A program made the translations under genes and the position numbers. From Chitinophagaceae bacterium (GTDB taxonomy: Bacteria > Bacteroidota > Bacteroidia > Chitinophagales > Chitinophagaceae): a DNA stretch of 64,000 nucleotides. Below, piece by piece: positions 1 to 9,145 of this stretch. Below the pieces are notes generated by a model that had not been told where the DNA came from, did no database searches, and saw only the letters and a list, made by a program, of their open reading frames with translations. Position 1 is the first letter of the stretch; every line of letters begins with the position of its first letter. The stretch is taken from the NCBI GenBank assembly GCA_016720825.1, contig JADKJV010000001.1, positions 186,001 through 250,000 of the forward strand. Reading direction: 5' to 3'.

Positions 1-1120
1 CGACTTTATAGTCATCTGCTCCAAATGCAGGTGCGGTGTGAACAATACCCGTACCGTCTTCAGTTGTAACAAACGTATCAACCAGTACACGGAACGGATC
101 ACCACCGGCATTGGCTGCGCTGTTGGCTTCGTATGGCAGTAATTGTTCGTAGCGGCATTCTTCAATCTGTGAACCCCTGAACTCAGTAAGTATTTTCCAG
201 GGCAATAATTTTATTTTCTCATTGTATCCTTCAAAATCACCGTCTTTGCCTTCTTCTTTGAAATATTTGCCAAGCAGGGCTTTTGCCAGTATGACATTGA
301 CCGGTAAATGCGTATAAGGGTTGAATGTTTTTACAAGTACATAATCAATGTTCGCACCAACGGTTAATCCAAGGTTGGATGGAAGTGTCCAGGGTGTGGT
401 GGTCCATGCCAGGAAGAAAACCTGGTCATCACCGGCAGCATCAAACAGGAATTTTGATTTCGCATTATCCACGGCTTTGAACATAGCCACAGCAGAGGTG
501 TCTTTTACATCTTTATACGTACCGGGCTGGTTCAGTTCATGTGAACTCAATCCGGTTCCGGCAGCAGGTGAATAAGGCTGGATGCTTACGCTTTCGTAGA
601 GCAATCCTTTTTTATAGAGTTCAGATAAAATCCACCAGAGTGTTTCAATGTATTCGTTGCGGAAGGTGATGTAAGGATCTTTCAGGTCAACCCAGTAACC
701 CATTTTACGGGTAATGTCATCCCATTTATCCTTGTAACGCAGAACCGCCTCGCGGCATTTTTTGTTATACTCTTCAACGGTGATTTTCTTGCCGATGTCT
801 TCTTTGGTGATGCCCAGTTCTTTTTCCACGCCGAGTTCAATGGGTAAACCATGGGTATCCCATCCGCCTTTGCGTTTTACCTGGAATCCTTTCATGGTTT
901 TGTAACGGCAAACCAGGTCTTTCAAAGTCCTGGAAATTACGTGGTGGATACCGGGCATACCGTTGGCACTGGGAGGCCCTTCGTAAAAAACGAACGGAGT
1001 GGCTCCTTCGCGGAGCGAGATGCTTTTTTCGAAAGCCTGCTGACTGGCCCAGTTTTCGAGCATTTCCTGCTCAAAAGCCGGGAGATTAAGTCCTTTAAAT
1101 TCTCTGTAAGTAGCGCCCAT
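1..1120 (-). CDS. ileS: isoleucyl-tRNA synthetase, N-terminal part (runs off the window)
   Basis: This class I aminoacyl-tRNA synthetase charges tRNA-Ile in the cytoplasm. The minus strand is open from the ATG at 1120 to the window edge, about 373 codons of a protein that normally exceeds 1000 residues. Near the N-terminus it shows the HIGH-type signature (YEGPPSANGMPGIHH) followed by KRKGGWDTHGLPIE, which is typical of IleRS. The start of the editing (CP1) domain follows, with AWTTTPWTLPSNLG. The KMSKS loop and anticodon-binding domain lie outside the window. A TAACTTTG promoter box sits 20 bp upstream of the ATG. No frameshift is visible in this part. Confidence 0.95.
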   Translation of the reverse strand, partial: MGATYREFKGLNLPAFEQEMLENWASQQAFEKSISLREGATPFVFYEGPPSANGMPGIHHVISRTLKDLVCRYKTMKGFQVKRKGGWDTHGLPIELGVEKELGITKEDIGKKITVEEYNKKCREAVLRYKDKWDDITRKMGYWVDLKDPYITFRNEYIETLWWILSELYKKGLLYESVSIQPYSPAAGTGLSSHELNQPGTYKDVKDTSAVAMFKAVDNAKSKFLFDAAGDDQVFFLAWTTTPWTLPSNLGLTVGANIDYVLVKTFNPYTHLPVNVILAKALLGKYFKEEGKDGDFEGYNEKIKLLPWKILTEFRGSQIEECRYEQLLPYEANSAANAGGDPFRVLVDTFVTTEDGTGIVHTAPAFGADDYKV

Positions 1121-1139
1121 ATCCTTGATAAAAAGTCTG

Positions 1140-1147
1140 CAAAGTTA
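1140..1147 (-). promoter_or_regulatory. ileS promoter, -7 box TAACTTTG
   Basis: On the minus strand the sequence TAACTTTG matches the Bacteroidota sigma-A -7 consensus TAnnTTTG exactly. It lies 20 bp upstream of the ileS ATG, so the leader would be short. No clear -33 TTTG was found, so this is a candidate supported by the -7 box and its position. Confidence 0.6.
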
Positions 1148-1159
1148 AGGAATAAAGAC

Positions 1160-1175
1160 GGCACTTCCGGGTGCC
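1160..1175 (-). terminator. hairpin terminator after the 1210-3015 gene
   Basis: GGCAC-CCGGAA-GTGCC on the minus strand forms a 5-bp stem followed by GTCTTTATT. It lies between the stop codon at 1210 and the ileS promoter. The U tract is weak. Confidence 0.45.
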
Positions 1176-1209
1176 TTCGGTAACCGTTTAGAGAGGGAAT
1201 ACAGGCAGA

Positions 1210-3015
1210 TTACCGGGGGATAACCATAATTACAGAAGAAAATGTGACATATGGATCATTGAATGAATTCATCCCTGTAAACGTGATGTTGTGGATACCA
1301 GGTTCCACGTCTATCATTTCAGGTCCCAGTGTCACGTCAGATCCGGGTGAAGAATTTTCAACACCATATCTTACCCCATCAATCCCGTAAACTTTCCGGG
1401 AAACACCGTCCACAAAAAGCTCCAGCCGCCATTTTGAAGCACAGGCGCCTGCCAGGCAGACTTTCCAGGTATTCGCGCGGGAATAGATTAATAGCCGGGA
1501 CGGAACTGAGATTGTAATAGTCTGGTTGGCGTTTGATAAGTCAACCACACTATTCCCGGTGAGTTGGTATAAAGAAACGGTTCCGGATTGAAAGGTCTGC
1601 ATGATATTCGCGGCTGATGTCCAGGCCGGTGGGGATGTTGGTCCATTGCTCATCAACAACTGTTTGCTGTTTCCGGCGCTTCCATTCAGGGATAAAGCGC
1701 CGTTGTTTACATTCATCGTAAGGTCCCAGCCGGCACCACCTGTTCCGTAGAAACCTACCTGGTCGTTATTCTGTAAGCCGATAAAGGCAGGTGTGCCTGT
1801 ATTGGTACTATTATTCAGCCAGATGCCTGGCTCTTCACCAGTAACATGACGGATCCTCATCCGTCCATTGACATCAAGTATATATGCCGGATTATTTGCA
1901 CCAATACCCACACGGCTGTTGATGGCATCATAGGTAAATCCCCAGCCCCGGGGGCCACCATAAAACCCGACGTTTTGGCTGGTTTCAGTTCCGATAAAAC
2001 TTAATGGCGCAGAATTATCCGGCTTATAAAGCCAGATGCCCGGTGTTTGGGAAACATCCAGCGGGCTAGTACCGTTTTTAAGTGACAGCCTGCCTTTTAA
2101 TATCATACCATCTGTACCAGAATTCTGTATCCGCATTCTTTCAGTAAATGCCGTACTTGATCCGTATCCAAAAGCAATATTCGCTGCAGCAGCATCTGTA
2201 TAAACCTGCAGTAAGGCACTCTGGATACCAAATCCATAATGGGCCGGACCGGATCCATACAATGAAATTTTATCGCCGGTCAGGTCAGCAAAACTGAGCA
2301 ATGACCCGGGATTATTGGTTCCGATACCTACGTTTCCATTCCGGAGTACTGTCACGGCATTTTTCCTTACTTCATCATCAATATTCAAATCGTAATACCC
2401 GTTACCGATCTGGAAAATCCTGTCGGATTGAGCCGCAGTTAGCGGATCGGGTGCATCATCCACGTTGTTGTACATACCTACTACGAGGCCGCCGTTGGCC
2501 TTTGAAACGATATTGGTTCCGAGGGTAATGGCATTATCACCGCTGGCGAAACTCTGGTTACCAAGCGCCATTGAACTGTTTCCGGTTGCAAAGACAACGG
2601 AACCATATGCATGCGAAAAATCTTTAGTAGCCTGTGCGTTAATTCCTATTGCAGTACTCGCCATTCCTGATGCTATATTATTCAGACCAGTTGATGAAGA
2701 AAAATCGCCGGAAGCAGTAACACCATATCCGCTGGCAAAACTGTATTTACCCAATGACGTTAAGTCCCATTCTGTTCCGGAAGCATAACCGGCACGGAAA
2801 GCCGCCTTATCGGCAAACCACATCATGCGGCGCCCTGTTCCGGTAACAGGTGTGTTACCAGGCGCTGCTAATGCAAGTCCGTTAGCTGAAAAAACCACAC
2901 TGCTGTCTGAAACATGTAATCTTGCCTTAGGACTCTCTGTTCCAATACCAACATTCTGGGAAAATCCGGTTATGGCAGTAAACAGGACTGAAACAAGAAG
3001 ATATGCTCTTTTCAT
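1210..3015 (-). CDS. secreted protein with YadA-like head repeats and tail-fibre-like VGIGT motifs
   Basis: The protein has 601 residues. I start it at the ATG at 3015, because MKRAYLLVSVLFTAITGFSQ is a clear signal peptide; the open frame continues 21 codons further upstream without one. After cleavage the motif NVGIGTESPKARLHV appears, and related VGIG(T/A)xNP motifs recur twice more, as in tail-fibre-like Bacteroidota surface proteins. Residues about 90-165 hold alternating Ser/Ala-x-Gly head repeats (YSFASGYG, SMALGNQSFASG) like the collagen-binding head of trimeric autotransporter adhesins. No T9SS sorting domain is evident at the C-terminus, which ends in a beta-rich sandwich. A surface or adhesive role is inferred. 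Confidence 0.7.
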   Translation of the reverse strand: MKRAYLLVSVLFTAITGFSQNVGIGTESPKARLHVSDSSVVFSANGLALAAPGNTPVTGTGRRMMWFADKAAFRAGYASGTEWDLTSLGKYSFASGYGVTASGDFSSSTGLNNIASGMASTAIGINAQATKDFSHAYGSVVFATGNSSMALGNQSFASGDNAITLGTNIVSKANGGLVVGMYNNVDDAPDPLTAAQSDRIFQIGNGYYDLNIDDEVRKNAVTVLRNGNVGIGTNNPGSLLSFADLTGDKISLYGSGPAHYGFGIQSALLQVYTDAAAANIAFGYGSSTAFTERMRIQNSGTDGMILKGRLSLKNGTSPLDVSQTPGIWLYKPDNSAPLSFIGTETSQNVGFYGGPRGWGFTYDAINSRVGIGANNPAYILDVNGRMRIRHVTGEEPGIWLNNSTNTGTPAFIGLQNNDQVGFYGTGGAGWDLTMNVNNGALSLNGSAGNSKQLLMSNGPTSPPAWTSAANIMQTFQSGTVSLYQLTGNSVVDLSNANQTITISVPSRLLIYSRANTWKVCLAGACASKWRLELFVDGVSRKVYGIDGVRYGVENSSPGSDVTLGPEMIDVEPGIHNITFTGMNSFNDPYVTFSSVIMVIPR

Positions 3016-3170
3016 TCTGATAAATTTGAGTTTCCGGCCAATATGCCCAAATGTATCAGATATTTCACCCAATATCACTAGTGCTTTTACATGATTTCGA
3101 TAACTATTTAGAATACTGCCGGAACTGTTATAGTTAGGCAGGAAAAAATGATTAGACTTAAGTCATAAAA

Positions 3171-3198
3171 AAAGAGGCCATCCGAAGACAGCCTCTTT
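3171..3198 (-). terminator. rho-independent terminator of the heme-uptake operon
   Basis: Read on the minus strand, AAAGAGGC and GCCTCTTT pair around a 12-nt loop and are followed by a run of T. It sits just after the stop of the HmuY-like gene. Confidence 0.8.
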
Positions 3199-3216
3199 CC
3201 CTTCACCATTAAATAA

Positions 3217-3888
3217 TCAGAAACTGGTTGTTCCGTTACCCTGGAAAGTGTAGCGGAATGTGTAATAGCGTTGTTCGCTGGTTTTTACTGCATCGCTGGC
3301 TGAAGCAGATGGTGTACTGCCTCCGCGATAGTAGTTCAGGATTTCCACTTTGGCATATTTGCCGGAAGCAGTACGGATCACCAGCACGCGGCCGGGAACC
3401 GGGGTTAACAGGTTGGTGGCACCATCATAATTGTACCAGCCTTTACCGCTTCCTTTGGGAATGGCATAACTCACAGGATGGTTATCTGTTTTAAAAACGG
3501 AGTCAACAGGTACGGATGAAAGTCCGTCGAAGGTTCCATTGAAAACAAAGGCACCGCCATTACCGGGACCGCTGGTTACGTTATTCACGCGGATGGTAGT
3601 TCCTGAAAACGCAATGTCCCAGTTAGCAGTGGCAGAATCCGCATTGTTCACCCAGCTGTTTGTGGAGAAATTAAAAAATGCATACTTACCGGCGCCATAG
3701 GGCTGGCCGCCGGCAGAAACACCAATAATGGTATCTGCCGGGAGGTTTTTCACACTAACTATTTTTCCGGATACAGACACACTGAATGCATTGGGATCAG
3801 CGGGTGTGGGATTCGGGGTTGTGTCTTTTTTTGAACAGGCACTTACCATAACGCTGAGAACTACAAAGGGAGTGATGAACTTTTTCAT
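3217..3888 (-). CDS. hmuY: HmuY-family heme-binding lipoprotein
   Basis: The 223-residue protein begins with a lipoprotein signal (MKKFITPFVVLSVMVSACSK; acylated Cys at residue 18), followed by a charged, Pro-rich linker. The body matches the HmuY family: NWDIAFSGTTIRVNNVTSGPGNGGA, a GWYNYDGATNLLTPVPGRVLVIRTASGKYAKVEILNYYRG-type core, and a terminal RYYTFRYTFQ strand. In Porphyromonas, HmuY is a surface hemophore that passes heme to the TonB-dependent receptor HmuR. Here the receptor gene lies 26 bp upstream in the same orientation, so the pair is very likely one transcript. The family call rests on conserved blocks; heme ligands were not assigned. Confidence 0.82.
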   Translation of the reverse strand: MKKFITPFVVLSVMVSACSKKDTTPNPTPADPNAFSVSVSGKIVSVKNLPADTIIGVSAGGQPYGAGKYAFFNFSTNSWVNNADSATANWDIAFSGTTIRVNNVTSGPGNGGAFVFNGTFDGLSSVPVDSVFKTDNHPVSYAIPKGSGKGWYNYDGATNLLTPVPGRVLVIRTASGKYAKVEILNYYRGGSTPSASASDAVKTSEQRYYTFRYTFQGNGTTSF

Positions 3889-3914
3889 ATTGATTTGTTT
3901 TGAATAAAAATTAA

Positions 3915-6038
3915 TCAGGGTTTTATAAAATTGTAATAGAAGCCGATATAGATCATCCGGCCCTGTAAATTGGGCAGGTTGGAAATATCCTGGTAATTAA
4001 AAAGATTGTCAACACCAGCCTGCATTCTCAGCATGTTGGTGAACATCGTACCGCCGGAAACATTCACTTGCAAAAAACCTTTGGCAAACTCATCTTGTTT
4101 ATTATACAATCCGTTGCCGTCAGCATCACCTACCGCCCAGGGTGCACGGTAAATAAACCTTGTTGTAAAGAATGTTTTTTTGTTATCCCAGGTAATTTTC
4201 AGGTTAGCCATATGCCTGCTGCGGTTAGGTAATCCTGAATATTCATTCAGTTTGAGGAGGCGGCTGAAACCGTTTTCATCGCGGGTGTAAATGGTTTTTT
4301 CGCGGACCGCTTTACGTTCATCTTTATCTGCAGTGAGCAGGAACTGGTAGCCGGCACTCAACTGCAGGTTTTTAATTCCGCGGTAAGCGATTTCTGTTTC
4401 ACCGCCTTCTGTCCATGCTTTATTGACATTGATATAGCTGAATATCTGTGTGCCGTTGATCCGGGTGGCTACTTCGCGGGAGTCAATCAGGTTTTCAATA
4501 TCATTCCGGAAGAAATTCAGGCGGATGGACGTGTTATCATCGGGCGTATATAAACCACCGAGGTTCAGTCCTGTTGAAAATTCAGGTTTCAGCTGGCTGA
4601 GTTTGTAATAATCATCCGTTACTTCTGAAATCTGTCCTTCTGTTTTCAGTTTGGCAATGATGGTCTGTGCATCAATGGTGCCGAATACTGAATAACCACC
4701 GGCTGCAGTATTAGTGAAATTCAGGAAGAGTTGCCTGAAATCAGGGGCTTTAAATCCGCGGCCTGCTGAAAAGTTGATTTTAAAGCGGGGGCTGATTTTA
4801 TAATTCACGGCAAACTTGGGACTGATGGCACCATCAAATAATTTGTTGTTATCATAACGAAGACCTGCAATCACGGTCAGTCCGCTGAAAGGCCTCCACT
4901 CCTGCTGGGCATACCCAAAGAAAATATTGTTTTGCTTACGGCTTTTCAGGTCATCGTAACGGGTGCTGTTCACTTCATCGATGGCATAACCGGCGCCGAA
5001 TGTGAGTGAAGATTTTTTCCAGTTCACATCCGTTTGGTTTTCGGCCCGGAAAAAACGCTGGCGGAATTCATCGAGGTACACACTGTCGGGTTTCTCCACA
5101 AAATGCAGTTCCTGGCGGCCGAGGTATTTAATAGCATACAAACGGAGTGACGTGCTGACGCGTGCATTCACTTTATGGGCAATCACTGCATTCAGGCTGG
5201 CATCCCGGTTGATTTCATTACCGTATGAGTTTGTGATGGCACCATTATTACTGACTGCAAATGCCTGTTTGAGATTATCATCAGACATGCGTGCAGAAAC
5301 GGTAAGATTTGTTTTTATGGTCAGCGGGTAAGTCAGTTGCAGCTGGTTGCTTAAACGGGTTACCGGTTGGGGGATCCTGTCGTTGGAATAAGGACGGATA
5401 CTGATCAGATCAGCGAAGTTGGCATTACTGAAAAACCGGATACCTAATTTATGAATGGTGGTTGCGGCCTGCAATGTTGCTTCTGTATTCTGGAAAGCGC
5501 TGGATGAAAAAGGCAGAACAAATCCTTTATCCGGGTTACCGAAACCATAACGGATACTTGCTTCCAGTTTGCTGGCGGCAGATTTATCTGTAATAATATT
5601 TACAACACCGGCCATTGCTTCGGAACCATATAAAGAGGAAGAAGGGCCTTTAACGATTTCAATCTTTTTGATATTCCCTGCAGAAATCCGGTTCAGGTCA
5701 AGCACACCCGCTGTACGTCCCACCACCGGTTCACCATCTACCAGTATTAATGTATAGTCCGGGTTAAATCCCTGCATTTGTAATCCGGCACCAAATCCGT
5801 TTGTAATAAATATACCAGCCTGTTCACCTAAAATATCTTTCAGTCTTTGTGATCCCGCCTGGCGGATTGTTTGCTGGCTGATTATCGAAACAGGAACTGC
5901 TACATTACCAAGTTTTCTTTCCGTGCGGGTAGCAGTAACCACCACTTCACTGAGTTCTTTGGAGAACAATGTATCCTGTTGTGCGAACAGTTGAGAAACT
6001 GTAACCAGTAAACAAACCGTTGTGATAATTTTTTTCAT
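3915..6038 (-). CDS. hmuR: TonB-dependent outer-membrane receptor, HmuR-like
   Basis: The 707-residue protein has a signal peptide (MKKIITTVCLLVTVSQLFAQ), a TonB-box region (ELSEVVVTATRTERKLG), a plug domain (residues about 45-155, with LVDGEPVVGRTAG and KGPSSSLYGSEAMAGVVNIIT), and a 22-strand-type barrel ending in FYYNFIKP with a terminal aromatic-rich strand. It should import a siderophore- or heme-type ligand across the outer membrane using TonB energy. Coupling to the HmuY gene 26 bp downstream points to heme. The gap upstream of its start holds repeats, and no clean TAnnTTTG box is visible there. No SusD partner is present, so a glycan receptor is unlikely. Confidence 0.88.
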   Translation of the reverse strand: MKKIITTVCLLVTVSQLFAQQDTLFSKELSEVVVTATRTERKLGNVAVPVSIISQQTIRQAGSQRLKDILGEQAGIFITNGFGAGLQMQGFNPDYTLILVDGEPVVGRTAGVLDLNRISAGNIKKIEIVKGPSSSLYGSEAMAGVVNIITDKSAASKLEASIRYGFGNPDKGFVLPFSSSAFQNTEATLQAATTIHKLGIRFFSNANFADLISIRPYSNDRIPQPVTRLSNQLQLTYPLTIKTNLTVSARMSDDNLKQAFAVSNNGAITNSYGNEINRDASLNAVIAHKVNARVSTSLRLYAIKYLGRQELHFVEKPDSVYLDEFRQRFFRAENQTDVNWKKSSLTFGAGYAIDEVNSTRYDDLKSRKQNNIFFGYAQQEWRPFSGLTVIAGLRYDNNKLFDGAISPKFAVNYKISPRFKINFSAGRGFKAPDFRQLFLNFTNTAAGGYSVFGTIDAQTIIAKLKTEGQISEVTDDYYKLSQLKPEFSTGLNLGGLYTPDDNTSIRLNFFRNDIENLIDSREVATRINGTQIFSYINVNKAWTEGGETEIAYRGIKNLQLSAGYQFLLTADKDERKAVREKTIYTRDENGFSRLLKLNEYSGLPNRSRHMANLKITWDNKKTFFTTRFIYRAPWAVGDADGNGLYNKQDEFAKGFLQVNVSGGTMFTNMLRMQAGVDNLFNYQDISNLPNLQGRMIYIGFYYNFIKP

Positions 6039-6220
6039 CTTTTTGATTTCTGACGCAAAGATTTATCTGCGATCAAGAAGAAATATCACAGGTTTGTCAC
6101 GAAAGATGTTGCAACAATAGTTTTACAAAGCAGTGACTTCCAGCGTGAGTTGATCAGTAGGACAACTGATGGAAATCATGTAGCGGTGGTGTGGATGATG
6201 AGTTAAATCATGAATTGATG

Positions 6221-6493
6221 TTGGAGGATGAGAGTTGGAGGTTAGAGGTTGGAAGTTGGAGGTTGTTTCTGCTGTTCGAAGATTTCTGATTTGTTGGAAT
6301 GTTTCTTCAATCTGAAACTTTCCGAAGTAATTGATATTTCCGCTTACCCGCGGACTTTATGAGATTTCAATTCAGGAAAGAAATTACAAACTGAAAGAAC
6401 ATTCCAACTCTCCAACAATCCAACAATCCAACGATATAGTACTTTTCGATCTTTCGGGTTCAACCTCCAACCTCCAACCTCCAACTTCCAACC
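6221..6493. repeat. intergenic heptad-repeat element, copy 1 (nested inverted arms)
   Basis: This lies in the 552-bp gap 6039-6590. The left arm (6221-6265) is built from 7-bp units GTTGGAG/GTTGGAA. The right arm (6461-6493) carries their complement (CCAACCT units). A second, inner pair is nested inside: TTGTTGGAATG near 6291 against ACATTCCAAC near 6399. The right arm is preceded by CGATCTTTCGGGTT, a tag shared with the copies at 34.7 and 43.6 kb. I see no credible gene in the gap. Confidence 0.75.
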
Positions 6494-6523
6494 CTGAAGC
6501 AGATCTCTTAGATCGCTTCAGGG
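6492..6523. other. strong hairpin in the 6.0-6.6 kb gap
   Basis: CCCTGAAGC pairs perfectly with GCTTCAGGG, and inside it GATCT pairs with AGATC around CTT. There is no T run on either side, so it may be a processing or structural hairpin rather than a terminator. Confidence 0.5.
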
Positions 6524-6540
6524 TAACCCTATAACAAAGG

Positions 6541-6565
6541 AAGGCCCTCCTGTCAGGAGAGCCTT
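6541..6565 (-). terminator. terminator-like hairpin after the SprB/cytochrome gene
   Basis: AAGGC-CTCCTG pairs with CAGGAG-GCCTT with one mismatch. It lies 26 bp beyond the stop at 6591. The following U tract (CCTTTGTT) is weak, so rho-independence is uncertain. Confidence 0.5.
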
Positions 6566-6590
6566 CGCTACTAACCGGTCTTTCAGTGTA

Positions 6591-8149
6591 TTAATTCGTA
6601 TAAAGATGACCCGCGTTGATCCAGTTCGTGATCGCTGTTTTTTCAGCGGTTGTTAACTTGGGCTGCGGTGATTTGGGCATGTTGTTTCCGGTTACTGATG
6701 AACTCCTGATTTTGCTCCAGTCGGATACAATACTGCAATCATTGTCAAAATTGTAACCAGCTGCATTGCCGCCGTTCATGTGGCAACCAGAGCCGCTGCA
6801 ACGTGTAGTGATAATTGTTTTTACAGCTGCAAAGAGCGGGCCTGCTGCGGCTGTTGGAACGGAGGTTGTATTGTTGCCAATACAGCCATTCTGGTCCTTT
6901 GCACTGATTGTATAGTTACCACCAACAAGTGAAGAGAACACATTAGATGCCTGGTATACGCCACCATTGAGGCTATAGGTAAATCCTGTAGACCCAGCAG
7001 CAGTAATCGTGATCTTACCTGAAGCAGGTGTTAGACAGGGTGTATAGTTTACTGTTGCCGCTGATAATGTTATTGTGACATTGTTACATGGGCTCACTCC
7101 TGTAAGTGTGATCTGGCCTGTACCCAGGCATCCTGCGCTGCTTTTGCAGTAACAGTATATGTACCCGCAGCCAGTGCACTGAAAACATTGCTGGTATAGT
7201 AAGCACCGCCATTCAAACTATATGTAAACCCGGTTGCACCACTGGCAGTAGCTGTAATTGATCCGTTTGACTGATTCAATGCAGGATCTGTTTTAGCCAG
7301 CGTTACTGTTACTGTTACACCGGCACATGGATTCGTTGCACCAAGTGCCACAGATGCAGAACCGGTACAACCAGCCGCTGTTTTCGCTGTAACAGTATAA
7401 TTTCCTGTTGCAAGTCCGCTGAATACATTACTGGCCTGGAATGCACCGCTGTTCAGGCTGTAAGTATAACCACCGGTACCACCTGTGGCGGTTGCAGTAA
7501 TAGAACCGTTCGACAATCCGGTACCAGGATTAACCTGTGTTGTTGTAACTGCGATCGTAACACCTGCACAGGGATTTGTATTTCCAACTGTCACCAATGC
7601 CACACCGGAACATCCGTTGGCATTCTTAGCCGTAATAGTATAGTTGCCAGGGGCGAGGTTACTGAATGTACCAGAAGCCTGGTAATTGACTCCATTAATA
7701 CTATAAGTAAATCCGGTTCCGCCTGTAGCTGACGCTGTAATGGAACCATTGCTTTGTCCGTTTAGTGCGGAAGTTGGTGTAGCCGTTACTGCAACTGTAA
7801 CTCCTGCACAGGGATCATTTACATTAATTGATATTTGCGCAGTATCCGTACAACCCCAGCTGTTTTTCACAACCAGGTTATACGTTTGAAAAGGCTGCAG
7901 GCTGGCGAAGTAGCCAGTATCCTGGAATGCACTCCCGTTCAAACTGTACCTGAAATCAGTTCCACCTACTGTTGTGGCGGAAATGGTTCCGTTATTCTGG
8001 CCACCGGTTGCATCTGTCTTGTTCACCGTCATGGTGATTGTGTTTGTCAGACAGGGATCGCCGCCGGGAATTTCGTGCCGGCATGAGCCGAGTGCAAGTA
8101 AGAGGGCAAATACTACCACCGGAACCTGCACCATTAATTTTTGCTTCAT
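6591..8149 (-). CDS. SprB-repeat protein with C-terminal cytochrome-c-like domain (frameshifted)
   Basis: Two overlapping reading frames (8149-7094 and 7097-6591) are one gene broken by a missing base in the T4 run at 7142-7145. Restoring it turns the aberrant tail of the first frame into a normal repeat (SSAGCLGTGQITL) that runs into the second. The product, about 519 residues, has a lipoprotein-like signal (LLALGSCRHE) and five repeats of roughly 80 residues of SprB type (NGSITA..GGTGFTYSLN.G.YQ.S..F..L..GNYT(I/V)TAK...GC). The last roughly 85 residues form a monoheme cytochrome-like domain with CSGSGCH (a CX4CH variant of CXXCH), a downstream NNMPKSP Met and a terminal ITNWINAGH helix. It is the last gene of the 10586-6591 operon. 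SprB repeats are known in gliding adhesins; the fusion to a heme domain is unusual. Confidence 0.75.
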
Positions 8150-8230
8150 GAGTTGGATTTTAGTTGTTGATTTAATTCTTGTTTTAGTCTTCCTTTAAAC
8201 TGTGGTGGCAGTTTTATTCAGGATATTAAA

Positions 8231-9130
8231 TTATTCTGTTTTCTTTTTCTTGATCTGGAATACACGGGATAGGTTAAAGCCAAAGCGTATTTCACCTTTC
8301 AGCAGATCGCCTGTTGTTTCAGTGATAAATGCTTTTTCATTCATTCCTGTTGCATTGGTGAAATGCAGTTGGAAAACGTGCCCGCCGGTTTCAATATCAA
8401 AACCGATACCTACCGGATTCTTGTAATTATAATCAGTCAGCGGGTTGAGCACATAGAAATAATCCCATGTTAAAGAGATCCTTCTTGACAAACGAAGTCT
8501 TCCGCCGATACCTGCTGCATATATATTATTCGAATCAGCAGCCAGTTTGATCAGGTTTTTATGAATCACAGTTGGTGTTACCTGCAGGGAAAGCCCGTCG
8601 GTAACTCTTCCACCAATTACAGCCTGGAAAAAATAACCGAGCCTTGAAGTGAAAAAGTTTTTCCGTGAAGGATCGGCCCAGTCAGTACCCGTCATAGTAA
8701 TTCCTGATACAAAAGCAATGGTAACGGGGAATGCTCCCTTACCGGTGCTCTGCTGGAAAGGTGCATATTTGAAATAAGCATCCAGTTCTTTATTGAAAGT
8801 ACTCCTGCCGATACCAACCTGCAGGTTTTTCATGATACCGAAATCAAATCCCATCCGCATGCTGGCCTGGTCAAGACCAAAGAAATTCTTGTATCCCTGG
8901 TTGAGTTGTCCAAAGCGGTGAAGGATCCTGAAATCCATAGTACCGGGGCGGAGGAATTCAACCGACTGCCCCATGATCACACGTGGTGATTTGAAAGCAT
9001 TTTTCACGATTTCCTTTTTCGGTTTGTCAGGACCCAGGAGTTTCAGCAGGTCTTCATCCTGCGCCTGGATGCCTGAACTGATCAGGACAACCGTAAAACA
9101 TGCTGCTATATATTTGAAATATTTTGCCAT
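8231..9130 (-). CDS. DUF5777 family outer-membrane beta-barrel protein
   Basis: The 299-residue protein has a signal peptide (cleavage near QAQ at residue 24). The repeated amphipathic strands with aromatic girdles (MRMGFDFGIMKNLQVGIGRS, HVFQLHFTNATGMNEKAF, EIRFGFNLSRVFQI) match DUF5777, a predicted beta-barrel family of Bacteroidota. It is encoded between the YceI gene (16 bp upstream) and the SprB/cytochrome gene (81 bp downstream) in one orientation. Function is not known. A porin-like partner for the neighbouring cytochromes is my inference. Confidence 0.78.
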   Translation of the reverse strand: MAKYFKYIAACFTVVLISSGIQAQDEDLLKLLGPDKPKKEIVKNAFKSPRVIMGQSVEFLRPGTMDFRILHRFGQLNQGYKNFFGLDQASMRMGFDFGIMKNLQVGIGRSTFNKELDAYFKYAPFQQSTGKGAFPVTIAFVSGITMTGTDWADPSRKNFFTSRLGYFFQAVIGGRVTDGLSLQVTPTVIHKNLIKLAADSNNIYAAGIGGRLRLSRRISLTWDYFYVLNPLTDYNYKNPVGIGFDIETGGHVFQLHFTNATGMNEKAFITETTGDLLKGEIRFGFNLSRVFQIKKKKTE

Positions 9131-9145
9131 AGTGGTGGTAGTTTA

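Noticed and set aside
6331..6534. Plus-strand 67-codon open frame in the repeat region
   Set aside because: It is made of the heptad repeat (translated as repeated SNLQPPTSN-type residues) and has no other coding support.
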